A stretch of 64,000 nucleotides of DNA, from assembly GCF_019977755.1 (NCBI RefSeq), contig NZ_AP025145.1:558001-622000 (forward strand), given 5' to 3'. Shown in pieces: positions 25,517 through 36,025 of the stretch (its first letter is position 1; each line of letters starts with the position of its first letter). A program made the translations under genes and the position numbers. The DNA is from Vibrio penaeicida. GTDB lineage: Bacteria; Pseudomonadota; Gammaproteobacteria; Enterobacterales; Vibrionaceae. The notes under the pieces are model-generated. The model was not told the DNA's origin. It worked only from the letters and a program-made list of their open reading frames with translations, and did no database searches.

Positions 25517-27706
25517 ATGAAAGAAGCAAATAAGACCACACCAGAAGCAATAAAACGCGTTGCTTCTATGGCAAATATTTCGGAACACTACATTAATGCT
25601 ATGGGAGAAGAAACAGATGTCTCCGCGGCAACTGTCGAGTATTTACTGTCGTCCTTGGGCTACGACGTTTCGAATGATAAAGCACTGTTAAAATCGGCCG
25701 AGAAAAAGCACAAGAAGCCTGTTTTACAATCTATGTTGGTACTGACGGATGACGAAGATGTGCATGTAGACTTGCACCTTGGGGCGAGTGCGCGCGAGAG
25801 CGAATTCAGTTGGCGTTTAGAGACAGAAGAAGGTGATGTACTTGAAGGTTACCTGCAATCTCAGATAGTGAGTGATCGCCGCAAAGCAGGTGGACCTCTT
25901 ACTTTTTCTTTGCCTAATAATCTTCCTTGGGGATACCACAAACTCACATTGACGCGTAAGCGCCGAAAAGCTCCTTATGAAATGACGTTAGTCATCGCCC
26001 CTAAAAGTTGCTACAAACAAGAACCCCTGCAGTGTGATGAGAAAATGTGGGGACCGAGCATTCAGCTATACACCTTACGCACATCTCATAACTGGGGCAT
26101 GGGTGACTTTGGAGACTTAAAGCAACTTGTTGGAGAAGTCGCAGAAAGGGGAGGGGATTTCATTGGGCTCAATCCAATCCATTCCTTGTTTCCTGCGAAC
26201 CCAGAAGGTGCAAGCCCTTATAGCCCATCGTCTCGACGTTGGTTAAACATACTGTATATCGATGTAAGTTCCGTCCCTGAATTTGCACTGAGTAAGGAAG
26301 CACAAGCCCGAGTGGGCAGTTCTGAGTTTCAACAGCGCTTGCATCAAGCACGAGAATCCCATTGGGTGAACTACAGTGAAGTGTCTGCTCTGAAAATGAG
26401 TGTGCTACCGACACTCTACCAAGAATTTAAGCGCCGGCATTTGGATAACAATACCGATAGAGCGTCAGAGTTCATGCGGTTCGTTGATAATGGCGGACAA
26501 AGCTTATTGCAACAAGCAACATTCGATGCACTGCATGCCCACTTACGCGAGCAATATGATGACATTTGGGGCTGGCCGGTATTCCCTGAAAAGTACCAAA
26601 AATATCATAGCCCATCAGTGCGCAAGTTTATTGTTGATGAGGAAGATTCCATCCAGCTACATCTGTATTTGCAGTGGATTGCGGACAGTCAGATCCAAGA
26701 AGCTCAGCTATTGGCCGAAGAAAAAGGCATGCAAATAGGGTTGTACAGAGACCTAGCGGTTGGGGTTTCCGATGCGGGTTCAGAAACGTGGGCGGATACT
26801 GGAGAGCTGTGTCAGGATGTGAGCATTGGCGCGCCGCCAGATATTCTAGGGCCACTTGGTCAAAATTGGGGGCTACCTCCGCTCAACCCGCAGGAGCTTC
26901 AAGCAAGGTCGTACAAGCCATTTATCGATTTGATTCGAGCAAATATGAATCACTGCGGAGCGTTGCGAATTGATCATGTTTTAGGGTTACTTCGCCTTTG
27001 GTGGGTACCAAAGGGTCAGAATGCGTCTGAAGGTGCTTATATTTACTATCCAGTAAAAGAGCTTCTTGCATTGCTGGCACTTGAAAGCCACCGCTACAAG
27101 TGCTCAGTCATTGGTGAAGACTTAGGTACGGTGCCGGATGAAATTGTCGAGTTACTTTCCGATGCGGGCATTCATTCTTATAAAGTGTTCTTTTTTGAAG
27201 TGGCTGAAGATGGTGGCTATTACTCTCCGGAGCATTATTCACAACAGTCTATGTCGGCACTTTGTACTCACGATATGCCGACCTTGAAAGGCTTTTGGCA
27301 TTGTGATGATTTAAAGCTTGGACAGGAACTCGGGCTATACCCGGATGAAGCACAGTTAAATAAACTGTTTGACGATAGGCTAAGAAGCAAGCAAGAGATT
27401 CTTAACAGTGTCGCTTGGCACGGATATCTGCCAGAAGGCATCGGCCGGGATGCAGCAACCGTTCCAATGGATAGGCACTTAAGTGAAGCTCTTCAGTTGC
27501 ATTTAGCCGCCGGTAACAGTGCGTTATTTAGCGTGCAATTAGAAGATTGGCTTGAGATGGATAACCCAGTCAATATTCCAGGTACCGTTGATGAGTATCC
27601 TAACTGGCGGCGTAAGCTTTCAGTTAATTTGGATAATATTTTTTCTAACGACAACATTCACAGTCTAGCCGAGCAATTAACGGCACTTAGGAAAAATCGA
27701 GCTTAA
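25517..27706 (+). CDS. malQ: 4-alpha-glucanotransferase (amylomaltase)
   Basis: A 729-residue GH77 enzyme transferring 4-alpha-glucan segments between maltodextrins. Catalytic residues are visible: nucleophile Asp in LRIDHVLGLLRLWWVP, acid/base Glu in GEDLGTVPDE and stabilising Asp in CTHDMPTLKGFW. The N-terminal about 140 residues form the extra domain of the long (E. coli MalQ-like, 694 aa) class. GGAG precedes the ATG. It converts short dextrins into longer chains for MalP, so malP-malQ form a functional pair. Confidence 0.95.
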   Translation: MKEANKTTPEAIKRVASMANISEHYINAMGEETDVSAATVEYLLSSLGYDVSNDKALLKSAEKKHKKPVLQSMLVLTDDEDVHVDLHLGASARESEFSWRLETEEGDVLEGYLQSQIVSDRRKAGGPLTFSLPNNLPWGYHKLTLTRKRRKAPYEMTLVIAPKSCYKQEPLQCDEKMWGPSIQLYTLRTSHNWGMGDFGDLKQLVGEVAERGGDFIGLNPIHSLFPANPEGASPYSPSSRRWLNILYIDVSSVPEFALSKEAQARVGSSEFQQRLHQARESHWVNYSEVSALKMSVLPTLYQEFKRRHLDNNTDRASEFMRFVDNGGQSLLQQATFDALHAHLREQYDDIWGWPVFPEKYQKYHSPSVRKFIVDEEDSIQLHLYLQWIADSQIQEAQLLAEEKGMQIGLYRDLAVGVSDAGSETWADTGELCQDVSIGAPPDILGPLGQNWGLPPLNPQELQARSYKPFIDLIRANMNHCGALRIDHVLGLLRLWWVPKGQNASEGAYIYYPVKELLALLALESHRYKCSVIGEDLGTVPDEIVELLSDAGIHSYKVFFFEVAEDGGYYSPEHYSQQSMSALCTHDMPTLKGFWHCDDLKLGQELGLYPDEAQLNKLFDDRLRSKQEILNSVAWHGYLPEGIGRDAATVPMDRHLSEALQLHLAAGNSALFSVQLEDWLEMDNPVNIPGTVDEYPNWRRKLSVNLDNIFSNDNIHSLAEQLTALRKNRA

Positions 27707-27781
27707 TCCTTTTTATGCAAGTGATTTCATTTTTAAGTTGAGATGATAGACTGAATTGAAGATAGAAGTGTCTATATAAAA

Positions 27782-27812
27782 CCTGCACTGGTTAAAAATG
27801 AACTGGTGCAGG
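27782..27812 (+). terminator. Inverted repeat between malQ and glgB
   Basis: CCTGCAC (27782-27788) pairs with GTGCAGG (27806-27812), continuing inward through GTT/AAC around a two-base mismatch. Only GTTTG follows, so termination may be weak, allowing some readthrough into glgB. Confidence 0.35.
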
Positions 27813-27894
27813 GTTTGTACTCTGCTTATGCAGATCAAACATCAAATATTTCAAAAATATTATTTAGCTAACAACGTTCTTAGGGGACAAGGCA

Positions 27895-30069
27895 TTGAAT
27901 AAAAAAAGACAACCTAAACGCGCCTATGCCCAACTTTCTCAAGCTGCATTTTCCGATCCATTTTCTTTTCTAGGTCCATACAGTCAAGAAAGTGGTATCG
28001 CGTTAAGAATCTGGATTCCGGGTGCAGACAATGTTCAGTTGGTATTAGACGACAATACTCGCCTTGATCTCGAAAGAGAGGAAGCGAGCGGCTTTATTCT
28101 AAAAGGTGATCTAGATTTAACACACATTCATTATCGCTTGGCTGTCGATTGGTCGGGTACAGAGCAGATAGTTGATGACCCTTATCAATATCATGGGCTC
28201 TACGCCGAATACGATGATTTGCATACCCCCAAGCAAATGTACCAACAGATGGGAGCGCAATTCGTTACCATGAACCGTGGTAGTGAAAAAGTGAGTGGTA
28301 CTCGGTTTTTAGTTTATGCCCCACATGCTTCAGCAGTCAGTATTATCGGTGCTTTTAACCATTGGGATGGGCGTAGAAACCCATTACAAAAGTTGGATTA
28401 TGGAATTTGGGGGTTGTTTGTTCCCGATCTACCGGAAGGCACTCAATACAAATTTGAAATGAAAGGACCAGATGGGGAAGGTTTACCTCATAAAGCGGAT
28501 CCATGGGGATTTCACTCAGAACAACACCCGTCGTTTGCTTCACTGACGTACAATCACCAGCGATACGAATGGGCAGACAGCGCATGGCAAGAGCGTCCAA
28601 TCACAGAAAAACGTAAAGAAGCCCTTTCTTTTTATGAGCTCCATGCGGGTTCGTGGAAGCGCAATGAAAACGGTGATTTCCTCAATTACCGAGAATTAGC
28701 CGAGCAACTGATTCCTTACCTCAAAGACTTGGGATATACCCATGTCGAATTGATGCCCGTTTCAGAACACCCATTTTACGGTTCTTGGGGTTATCAACCT
28801 GTTGGTTTGTTTGCACCGACGAGTCGCTTTGGATCGCCAGATGATTTTAAGTACTTTGTTGATCAGTGCCATCAGGCGGAAATTGGTGTGATACTTGATT
28901 GGGTCCCTGCGCACTTCCCGTCGGATGACCATGGGTTGGCAAACTTTGACGGTACACCACTTTTCCACGACCCCGATCCACGCCGTGGCTGGCATCAGGA
29001 TTGGAATTCATTTATCTATGATATGGGACAAGAGCACGTCCGCCGATTCTTGGTCTCGAATGCTCTTTATTGGTTTGAACAGTTCCACATCGATGGAATC
29101 CGAGTGGATGCCGTCGCTTCAATGATCTACTTAGATTACTCTCGCAGCCATGATCAATGGGTTCCTAACATCGATGGAGGAAACGAGAACTACGAAGCTA
29201 TCGCGACGCTTAAATGGATGAATGAAGAGGTCTACCGACACTTCCCGAACGCGATGACCATCGCCGAAGAGTCAACGGCATTCCCTGGTGTATCTGCGCC
29301 AACCTTTATGGGAGGGCTTGGTTTTGGGTTTAAATGGAATATGGGTTGGATGCACGATAGCCTCTCTTACATAAAAGAAGATCCCGTCCATCGAAAATAC
29401 CATCACGACACCATCACCTTCCCACTTGTGTACGCGCACAGTGAGAACTATGTGTTGTCGCTTTCTCATGATGAAGTGGTTTATGGCAAAGGTTCAATCC
29501 ATAACAAGATGCCCGGTGATGAATGGCAGCAAACCGCTAACCTGCGAGCTTACATGGGGTACATGTATGCTCAACCGGGTAAGAAGTTGAACTTTATGGG
29601 CGCAGAGTTTGGTCAGACCGCGGAGTGGAATCACGATGATCAATTGCAGTGGTTCTTACTTGATTTTGAGCGGCACCAAGGTGTTCGAGATCTCACACGT
29701 GATTTAAATTTCCTGTATCGCAATGAAAAAGCATTACACGATCAAGACAGTCACCCGAATGGGTTTGAATGGCGCTTGCAAGATGCGAAAGAGGCGAGCG
29801 TATTAGCTCACGAGCGTATTGCTGAGAATGGTGATCGTATACTCATAATCAGTAATTTTACACCTGTGCCTCATGAACGTTTCCGATTAGGTGTGCCAAA
29901 TTGCGGAACGTACACGTTGCTTTTGAATACGGATGATGTTGGTTACAGCGGCAGTGGCTTTAAAGTTTATGAGTCGGCAGAAACTGAACGTGTTGTTAGT
30001 GAAGGCTTAGATGACTCTTTATTGTTGAGCATTCCACCGTTATCGACGGTGTTTTATAAGCTTCAATAA
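27895..30069 (+). CDS. glgB: 1,4-alpha-glucan branching enzyme
   Basis: A 724-residue GH13 enzyme adding alpha-1,6 branches to glycogen. The order is an N-terminal domain, a CBM48 module ([27 protein letters not shown]), the barrel with [19 protein letters not shown], nucleophile Asp in [17 protein letters not shown], acid/base Glu in [12 protein letters not shown] and Asp in [14 protein letters not shown]. The start is TTG at 27895, with AGGGG 8 bases upstream; no in-frame ATG occurs nearby. It follows malQ by 188 bp. The rest of a glycogen-synthesis operon (glgC, glgA) is not in the window. Confidence 0.95.
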   Translation: MNKKRQPKRAYAQLSQAAFSDPFSFLGPYSQESGIALRIWIPGADNVQLVLDDNTRLDLEREEASGFILKGDLDLTHIHYRLAVDWSGTEQIVDDPYQYHGLYAEYDDLHTPKQMYQQMGAQFVTMNRGSEKVSGTRFLVYAPHASAVSIIGAFNHWDGRRNPLQKLDYGIWGLFVPDLPEGTQYKFEMKGPDGEGLPHKADPWGFHSEQHPSFASLTYNHQRYEWADSAWQERPITEKRKEALSFYELHAGSWKRNENGDFLNYRELAEQLIPYLKDLGYTHVELMPVSEHPFYGSWGYQPVGLFAPTSRFGSPDDFKYFVDQCHQAEIGVILDWVPAHFPSDDHGLANFDGTPLFHDPDPRRGWHQDWNSFIYDMGQEHVRRFLVSNALYWFEQFHIDGIRVDAVASMIYLDYSRSHDQWVPNIDGGNENYEAIATLKWMNEEVYRHFPNAMTIAEESTAFPGVSAPTFMGGLGFGFKWNMGWMHDSLSYIKEDPVHRKYHHDTITFPLVYAHSENYVLSLSHDEVVYGKGSIHNKMPGDEWQQTANLRAYMGYMYAQPGKKLNFMGAEFGQTAEWNHDDQLQWFLLDFERHQGVRDLTRDLNFLYRNEKALHDQDSHPNGFEWRLQDAKEASVLAHERIAENGDRILIISNFTPVPHERFRLGVPNCGTYTLLLNTDDVGYSGSGFKVYESAETERVVSEGLDDSLLLSIPPLSTVFYKLQ

Positions 30070-30116
30070 TTATACGTCCTAAAAACTAACATCGTAACCA
30101 TAATCGAAATCAAAAA

Positions 30117-30153
30117 AAGAGCGAGCCGTGTAAACGGCCTCGCTCTTGTTTTT
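30117..30153. terminator. Bidirectional terminator between glgB and a chemoreceptor gene
   Basis: AAGAGCGAG and CTCGCTCTT, extended inward by CCGT/ACGG, form a strong stem. A runs precede it and T runs follow, so it can serve glgB (plus) and the converging chemoreceptor gene (minus). Confidence 0.85.
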
Positions 30154-30209
30154 ATACGAACACGGCTACTTTGTAGAGACTTCGATTATGGAGAACTGCT
30201 CGATTTCCA

Positions 30210-32168
30210 TTACACTCGGAACTGACCGAGTAACTTACTCACTTGGTTACCGACTTGGTTCAAGCTTTCAGCAGACTCAGTAGTCTCAATAGATTGAGAC
30301 ATTGTTTTGTCTGAGATATCGGACATGGTATTCACGTTGATGGCAACTTCATCCGCTGCAGTTGCCTGTTGACCCGCTGCACTTGAAATCAATCCAATCG
30401 AGTCGTTGATTTGAGCAATAAATCCATCAATTGACGTTAACGCTTCTTCGGCTGACTGCACTTGTGCTGCGGTTTCTTCAGCGTTAGAACGACTCTTCGT
30501 CATTGCTTGGCTAGCGCTTTCTGAGCGTTGCTGCAAGCTAACGATGATATTTTGAATTTCTTCTGTTGATTCCTGAGTTCTCGATGCCAATGAACGAACT
30601 TCATCAGCTACGACCGCAAACCCACGCCCTTGTTCACCGGCACGTGCTGCCTCAATCGCCGCGTTCAATGCCAACAAGTTAGTTTGTTCTGCGATGCTTC
30701 GAATAACATCCAGTACCGTACCAATTTGTTCACTGTCAGAGCGAACTTGCTCTACCGTGTCACTGGCATCAGATATTTGCTGAGACAAGCTCTGCATGGC
30801 GGTTGCTGCGTTTACAACAACTTGAGTACCTTGTGTTGCCGCATCGGCTGTCGATTGAGACAATTCAGCAGCTTGAAGTGCACTGTTGCTGACTTCTTGT
30901 GCACTAGCAGACATTTGCGTCATTGCCGACGCCGCAAGTTGCGCCTGAGATTGCTGTTCGCGGACTTCTTGTTGAGTGCCGCTGGCTTTGACTGTTAATT
31001 CCTGTGCTGACGATAGCATGCTAGAAGACGCAGTATTTAATTGACCCACTGTCTTCTGAAGTTTCTCTGCGAAGGTATTGTAATTTGTCGCCAGCTTAGC
31101 AAGTTCATCGGTACCAGCAACTGGGATGCGAATGGTCAGGTCACCCTCTCCTTGGGCAATATCACTTAACACATCATTAGTAGACTGGATCTTACTCGTG
31201 ATGGCTTTTGTGGCAAAGAAGGAAACGACGATACCAACGATAATCGCAACAGCCACAATCATAAACAGGAATGATGTAGAGGTTTCGGTATTGGCTTTCG
31301 CCTCATTGGCCGCTTCACGCATTGAACCACTGATTGATGCACGTAACTCCGCAATCGCTGTAGCGATTTTAGGCCCGACGGTATCCAGTGTTTTGATACC
31401 TTCATTACGGTCATAAATCATGGTGACAACACTGTTTGCAGCTGTGTTGTATTGGTCAAGCAGCTGTTTTGCTTCAGAGGTAAGTTGACGCCTTTCAGGG
31501 TTTTCTAACGTACCCAACAAGGTGTTAATTTCTTTCTCTGATGCATCAAACTCTTTGTTAAAGCGCTCAACCTGAGCGGGTTGATTCTCTACCAAAAATT
31601 TCGATACGTAAAGACGTGAAAGCAAAAGTGCACGTATCGCTCTACCGGCATGGTACGCAGCAACAACATCTCCATCGCGCTTTGCGGTATCCATAACTTT
31701 GGTAAGTTTACGCTCAATTTGAGGTCCATTTGCGTTTAACGTTCCATTTACTAATTCGTTCCGGCTATTCATGTTTGTCACAACCGTTCCAGTAAAGGTT
31801 GTCATGTATGTTGCCTTCATTGCCTCAATTTCTTTCAACATTTTCACTCGAGCAGGATTTTGAATTTCCTTATAAGAGCGTGTCATGTCTTCAGTCCAAA
31901 GAGCCGCTTGTTGATTGAATTTTTCAACAAACTCAGGTTTCCCTGTTTTTATAAAGTTCTTAACGGTTAAGCGCAGTCCGTACACACTATCAGTAACTTC
32001 TGCTGCTAGCTCAGTATCCGGTGCTAAATCAAAAGATATCTTATTCATATCTTGTGATAATCCATTTAGCAAATTCGAGCTCACTACTGCAACAGCGATT
32101 AAGATAGCGATCAGAACGGCTGGCGATATTGATAATTTTTTTGAAATGGAAATATTGTCCAAACCCAT
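30210..32168 (-). CDS. Methyl-accepting chemotaxis protein
   Basis: A 652-residue chemoreceptor. The first membrane helix is at about 12-32 ([20 protein letters not shown]), then a large helical periplasmic sensor of about 260 residues, a second helix ([19 protein letters not shown], about 299-317), HAMP, and the signalling coiled coil with the hairpin tip [35 protein letters not shown]. The periplasmic region has helical-bundle (HBM-like) character. The ligand is unknown. The gene is monocistronic, ending at the bidirectional terminator. Confidence 0.93.
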   Translation of the reverse strand: MGLDNISISKKLSISPAVLIAILIAVAVVSSNLLNGLSQDMNKISFDLAPDTELAAEVTDSVYGLRLTVKNFIKTGKPEFVEKFNQQAALWTEDMTRSYKEIQNPARVKMLKEIEAMKATYMTTFTGTVVTNMNSRNELVNGTLNANGPQIERKLTKVMDTAKRDGDVVAAYHAGRAIRALLLSRLYVSKFLVENQPAQVERFNKEFDASEKEINTLLGTLENPERRQLTSEAKQLLDQYNTAANSVVTMIYDRNEGIKTLDTVGPKIATAIAELRASISGSMREAANEAKANTETSTSFLFMIVAVAIIVGIVVSFFATKAITSKIQSTNDVLSDIAQGEGDLTIRIPVAGTDELAKLATNYNTFAEKLQKTVGQLNTASSSMLSSAQELTVKASGTQQEVREQQSQAQLAASAMTQMSASAQEVSNSALQAAELSQSTADAATQGTQVVVNAATAMQSLSQQISDASDTVEQVRSDSEQIGTVLDVIRSIAEQTNLLALNAAIEAARAGEQGRGFAVVADEVRSLASRTQESTEEIQNIIVSLQQRSESASQAMTKSRSNAEETAAQVQSAEEALTSIDGFIAQINDSIGLISSAAGQQATAADEVAINVNTMSDISDKTMSQSIETTESAESLNQVGNQVSKLLGQFRV

Positions 32169-32849
32169 TGTCTTTTCTCCATAAAAGATAAAGCCGCATT
32201 TTTTATTTTTCTATTAACTAAAGTAGCAAAGAATGAAAGACTAAACAGAAAATAGATTAAATAAATATTTGATTATGGAATAAGTGTCTACATATCATTG
32301 GGTTATGATATTGCCTTTGTTCATTAATTCTCATTAGTTTGAAAAAAATCTCAAATAAGCTACACGTGGTTTAATTTCAAATAAAAGTACTTGCTTTGAT
32401 AATATGAAAAAATATGAACAGAATTAAAGATTTTTTATTGAGAGTGTTTGTTAGAAATAGTATGCATAAAAGAGTCAATTAATATGAGTTTAGATGAATT
32501 TTCAATCATTTATTGATGATAATTATCATTAAGATTGATTCTAATGCACTTCTTTACTTTAAAGTTCATATATGGCTTATTTATAAAATTGTTATTAGTG
32601 ATAGCGTGATGATTTAAATAACACAAGATAAAAAATAGATCTCATATTCAAATGATTCGAACTTGCTAAGGCTATTCTATAATCTTTTGTCGACCTTCAA
32701 TTTAACCTCCAAGTATCTGAAATTGGTCGGTCATTTCGCTGCTCCTTTTCCTTGAACTATAACAAAAGATAGCGCTTTGAATCCTGCATCTTAGAGTGAC
32801 TTGAGTATAATGGTGTGACTGGATAGAAGGATAAGAGCTGATAAAAGAT
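32169..32849. other. AT-rich 680-bp intergenic region
   Basis: No convincing gene was found on either strand. The sequence is strongly AT-rich with scattered stops. It holds one strong Fur-like palindrome (32516-32529) and a TATAAT (32806-32811) near the ABC transporter start, without a good -35. It may contain an unrecognised small RNA or the remains of a lost iron-responsive gene. Confidence 0.5.
32516..32529. promoter_or_regulatory. Orphan Fur-box candidate
   Basis: ATGATAATTATCAT is a perfect 14-bp palindrome matching the core of the Fur consensus. It is about 320 bp before the ABC transporter ATG and 350 bp before the chemoreceptor ATG, so the target is uncertain. Confidence 0.55.
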
Positions 32850-33749
32850 ATGGAATTTCAATTAGAAGCAGTATCACTGCATAAACGCTTTAAATCAGTT
32901 GTCGCTGTGGATGATGTGAGTTTTGGGGTAAAGGAAGGAACGTGCTTAGGGTTACTTGGACCAAATGGAGCCGGAAAAACCACAACGTTGGAGATGCTTG
33001 AAGGGATCATGGAACCGACAAGTGGGTGTATCCTATATAAAGGTCAACCCATAACAAAAGAAGTTTATCATCGGCTAGGAATACAGTTTCAAAATACTGC
33101 TCTGCAAGATTACCTTACTGCGAAAGAAACGCTCAAGATGTTCCAATCTTTTTATAGCCATTCTATGCCTTATGATGAATTGGTAACGCTGTGTCAGCTC
33201 GGTGATTTTTTAAATCAAGATCACCGAAAACTGTCAGGAGGTCAAAAACAGCGCCTATTGCTGGCGTTAGCGCTGATAAACGATCCCGAGTTAATTTTTC
33301 TCGATGAGCCTACAACAGGGTTAGATCCTCACAGTCGTCGACTTTTCTGGGATTTGGTTAATACCATCAAGGCAAATGGAAAAACCGTTTTATTGACGAC
33401 ACATTACATGGATGAAGCGGAATATTTGTGTGATGAAATAGCGATAATGAATAAAGGAAATATTATTGCTCAAAATACACCTACCCATTTGTTAGACGAA
33501 CATTTTTCTGGGGCGTTAATTAGTTTGCCAGAATCTCAAACTAGCAATGCTCACCTCAATGGCGAAGTTGTGCATTACTCTGAGGGACGTTGTTTTATTC
33601 AATCTGAAAATGTTGAAAATACACTGACTAACTTAATGACTTCCAATATTTCCTTGGAAGGTCTGCAAGTTAAATCCGCAAATCTCGATGATCTATTTTT
33701 GAAGTTGACCGGGCATGCTTTGATAGAAGAGGAAAGTCAAAATGTATAG
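32850..33749 (+). CDS. ABC-2-type exporter ATP-binding protein
   Basis: A 299-residue ATPase of the DrrA/NodI-like group. Walker A is LLGPNGAGKTTTLEML, the signature LSGGQKQRLL, Walker B LIFLDEPTTGLDPHSRR, and the H-loop LLTTHYMDEAE. A C-terminal domain of about 80 residues follows, as in exporters of this kind. It overlaps the permease gene by 8 bases. Such two-gene systems export antibiotics, polysaccharides or lipids; nothing nearby identifies the cargo. Confidence 0.92.
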   Translation: MEFQLEAVSLHKRFKSVVAVDDVSFGVKEGTCLGLLGPNGAGKTTTLEMLEGIMEPTSGCILYKGQPITKEVYHRLGIQFQNTALQDYLTAKETLKMFQSFYSHSMPYDELVTLCQLGDFLNQDHRKLSGGQKQRLLLALALINDPELIFLDEPTTGLDPHSRRLFWDLVNTIKANGKTVLLTTHYMDEAEYLCDEIAIMNKGNIIAQNTPTHLLDEHFSGALISLPESQTSNAHLNGEVVHYSEGRCFIQSENVENTLTNLMTSNISLEGLQVKSANLDDLFLKLTGHALIEEESQNV

Positions 33750-34749
33750 TCGATTCTTGGCTGTTTTAGTTGCGAGAAATTATGAATTCATGCGAGACAG
33801 AAGTGCATTGGGTTGGAATCTGGTGTTTCCAATCTTGATGGTGATTGGATTTGCGTTCGTTTTTTCTGATGACAATAAAGTCCTTTATAAGGTTGGTGTG
33901 ATGAACACAAAACAAGAGGCGAGCCAACCGTTTCAGGATTTACGTCATCTTGAGTTTGTTGAGTATGCTGATATGAGCACAGCAGAGCTTAAGTTACAGC
34001 AACATAAGATTGATATTTTAGTCGACTTTAAAGCGAAATCTTATTGGGTCAATCAATCGTCTGCGAGCGGCTATATTGTTGAAAAGCTATTTCTAGGGCA
34101 GCAGCCTGACTTTGTAAAATTCACCATTGATGGAAAAGCGATACGTTATTTGGATTGGGTTGTGCCTGGAATCCTCGGTGTAAACATGATGTTTTCCTGC
34201 TTATTTGGTGTTGGTTATGTCATTGTACGCTATCGTAAAAACTCGGTATTAAAAAGGCTGAATGCCACACCGCTTAGAGCGATCGAGTTTCTATCAGCTC
34301 AAGTGTTGTCTCGTTTAGTGATTGTCATGATCATTAGTTCTGGGATCTTTGTCGCCTGCAACGTTGTGTTTGATTTTTATATGCTAGGCAATTATTTCAC
34401 ATTATTGCTAGTGGCGTTTCTAGGGACTTCTTCCATTATTTCTTTGGCGTTGTTGATCGCTTGCCGATCCGAGTCGGAAGAGTTTATCGGCGGTATGCTT
34501 AATCTGATTTCCTGGCCGATGATGATGTTATCTGGTGTTTGGTTTTCGCTGGAAGGTAGCCCAGAGTTTATTCAGCAACTGACTAAAGTATTTCCGCTAA
34601 CTCATATGTTGGAGTCTGCACGAGCCGTAATGTTGGATGGCGCTGGGTTATCCGATATCTGGGGGCATTTAGTGACTCTTGCTTTAATGACCGTTGTTTT
34701 CTTACTGGCAGGTTCTTATTTCTTTAAGTGGCAAGGCGAAGCTCGATAG
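33742..34749 (+). CDS. ABC-2-type exporter permease
   Basis: A 335-residue permease. One membrane helix near residue 24-43 (GWNLVFPILMVIGFAFVF) is followed by a soluble stretch of about 110 residues, then five helices (WVVPGILGVNMMFSCLFGVGY onward), ending VFLLAGSYFFKWQGEAR: the ABC-2 (NodJ/YadH-like) plan with an extended extracytoplasmic loop. It begins within the ATPase gene (8-bp overlap) and is followed by a strong terminator. Confidence 0.9.
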   Translation: MYSRFLAVLVARNYEFMRDRSALGWNLVFPILMVIGFAFVFSDDNKVLYKVGVMNTKQEASQPFQDLRHLEFVEYADMSTAELKLQQHKIDILVDFKAKSYWVNQSSASGYIVEKLFLGQQPDFVKFTIDGKAIRYLDWVVPGILGVNMMFSCLFGVGYVIVRYRKNSVLKRLNATPLRAIEFLSAQVLSRLVIVMIISSGIFVACNVVFDFYMLGNYFTLLLVAFLGTSSIISLALLIACRSESEEFIGGMLNLISWPMMMLSGVWFSLEGSPEFIQQLTKVFPLTHMLESARAVMLDGAGLSDIWGHLVTLALMTVVFLLAGSYFFKWQGEAR

Positions 34750-34804
34750 CGTTTTTGCGTGTTCGAAAAATAAATCTTTGCTCCGAGCAAACCGCTATTC
34801 GTTA

Positions 34805-34838
34805 AAAGAGCGCCGATACATTGTATGGCGCTCTTTTT
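34805..34838. terminator. Bidirectional terminator
   Basis: AAAGAGCGCC and GGCGCTCTTT form a 10-bp stem that continues inward through ATAC/GTAT, followed by T runs. It lies between the converging ABC permease and acyltransferase genes. Confidence 0.88.
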
Positions 34839-34851
34839 ATCATGAATAAAA

Positions 34852-35883
34852 CTATCGAAATAGAAGGCGCTTCAGTGGGGTTTTCGACACTCCCCAAACA
34901 AACAGAACGCTTGAAATTATTGTCCCAGATAGCACAGCAATATCTCTTGAATATCCTTCTAGCCCATTAAATCTCACAACGTTGTCGACCAATATCTGCA
35001 AAGGCAAATGCGCCACATAGATACCTAAAACCAAGCCAGATAAATTGAAGCCCCAAGGCTTGTTTCCCCAGTTTGGTTTCGCTAATAGAAGAAATAGAAT
35101 ACCCGACGCCCAAATTGGTGTCGCGGCCAAAAAGTCATGGCTGTTAAAGGCAGTTCCATATTGCGCTAGGATTTCGGCTTCACCTAAATGCAAACTGAGC
35201 CCTATTAACGCCATAATGGTTGCATTCAACGTAGGAACTGAGAGCTTTAATCGACGTATTTCAAATCCTATTAGCACCATTAATGTGCTGAAGAAAGGAC
35301 CGTTTCGAGTAAAGATAGGGGCTTCCCAATCGGTTAGAACGTTGTAGCTTCCCGCTAGTACTCCGTAGACATAAAGGCTCCCAGCGACAATGACCAAACC
35401 TTTAGACAGCTTAAAATGTACGCCTAGAGCAATAATAGCGACGGCACACAGTAAGCCAGGAATAAACCACAAATGTACTAAACCACCCTCAAATAAAGTG
35501 TTTAATGGGTTTTGTAGCAACCAATTCCAGTAACCGCTTCTTTCCGCAATGAAACCTTCCGTTAAAAACTGATACCAGTTAAACGGCATCAGTAGGCAAA
35601 TAACACTCCAAACTAACCATATTTTTAGCAAAGGAATGCTGTAATTTTTGAGTGTGGAAAGCGGGTTGGAACAAAGCTTGGGCTGGATTAGATACCCAGA
35701 TATTAAGAAAAACAAAGGTACTGCAAACCGTGTTAACTGGTTTAGAACGTACCCAACCCACTGCATCTCACTACTTAAAGAGGAATGAGTTAATACTTGG
35801 CTATGCAATAGCATAATAGCAAACATAGCGATAACGCGGCCGAGCTCTAAGCTGGCGATTTTATTGGTATGGTTAGAAGGCAT
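34852..35883 (-). CDS. Acyltransferase family 3 membrane protein
   Basis: A 343-residue protein with about ten membrane helices. The family-3 acyltransferase start is visible: ASLELGRVIAMFAIMLLHS, with the conserved R-x10-H spacing, then FAVPLFFLISGYLI. Such enzymes O-acylate cell-surface polysaccharides, including O-antigen, exopolysaccharide or periplasmic glucans. The acceptor is unknown. The gene is isolated, ending at the bidirectional terminator. Confidence 0.88.
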   Translation of the reverse strand: MPSNHTNKIASLELGRVIAMFAIMLLHSQVLTHSSLSSEMQWVGYVLNQLTRFAVPLFFLISGYLIQPKLCSNPLSTLKNYSIPLLKIWLVWSVICLLMPFNWYQFLTEGFIAERSGYWNWLLQNPLNTLFEGGLVHLWFIPGLLCAVAIIALGVHFKLSKGLVIVAGSLYVYGVLAGSYNVLTDWEAPIFTRNGPFFSTLMVLIGFEIRRLKLSVPTLNATIMALIGLSLHLGEAEILAQYGTAFNSHDFLAATPIWASGILFLLLAKPNWGNKPWGFNLSGLVLGIYVAHLPLQILVDNVVRFNGLEGYSRDIAVLSGTIISSVLFVWGVSKTPLKRLLFR

Positions 35884-36025
35884 GTAGGGCTCACAGAGAA
35901 CAGAAATTCAAGAAGGCAGTTTATCTTTTAATTCAATATTTTATGTTGAGATGTGTCATGAATTTATAAGGGTAAGATTAAGAGTTTTTAATCTAATTTG
36001 GATTACCTTTTGATAAGAGGCTCAC

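Noticed and set aside
32516..32700. RyhB small RNA downstream of the orphan Fur box
   Set aside because: The RyhB pairing core was not found and no intrinsic terminator is visible.
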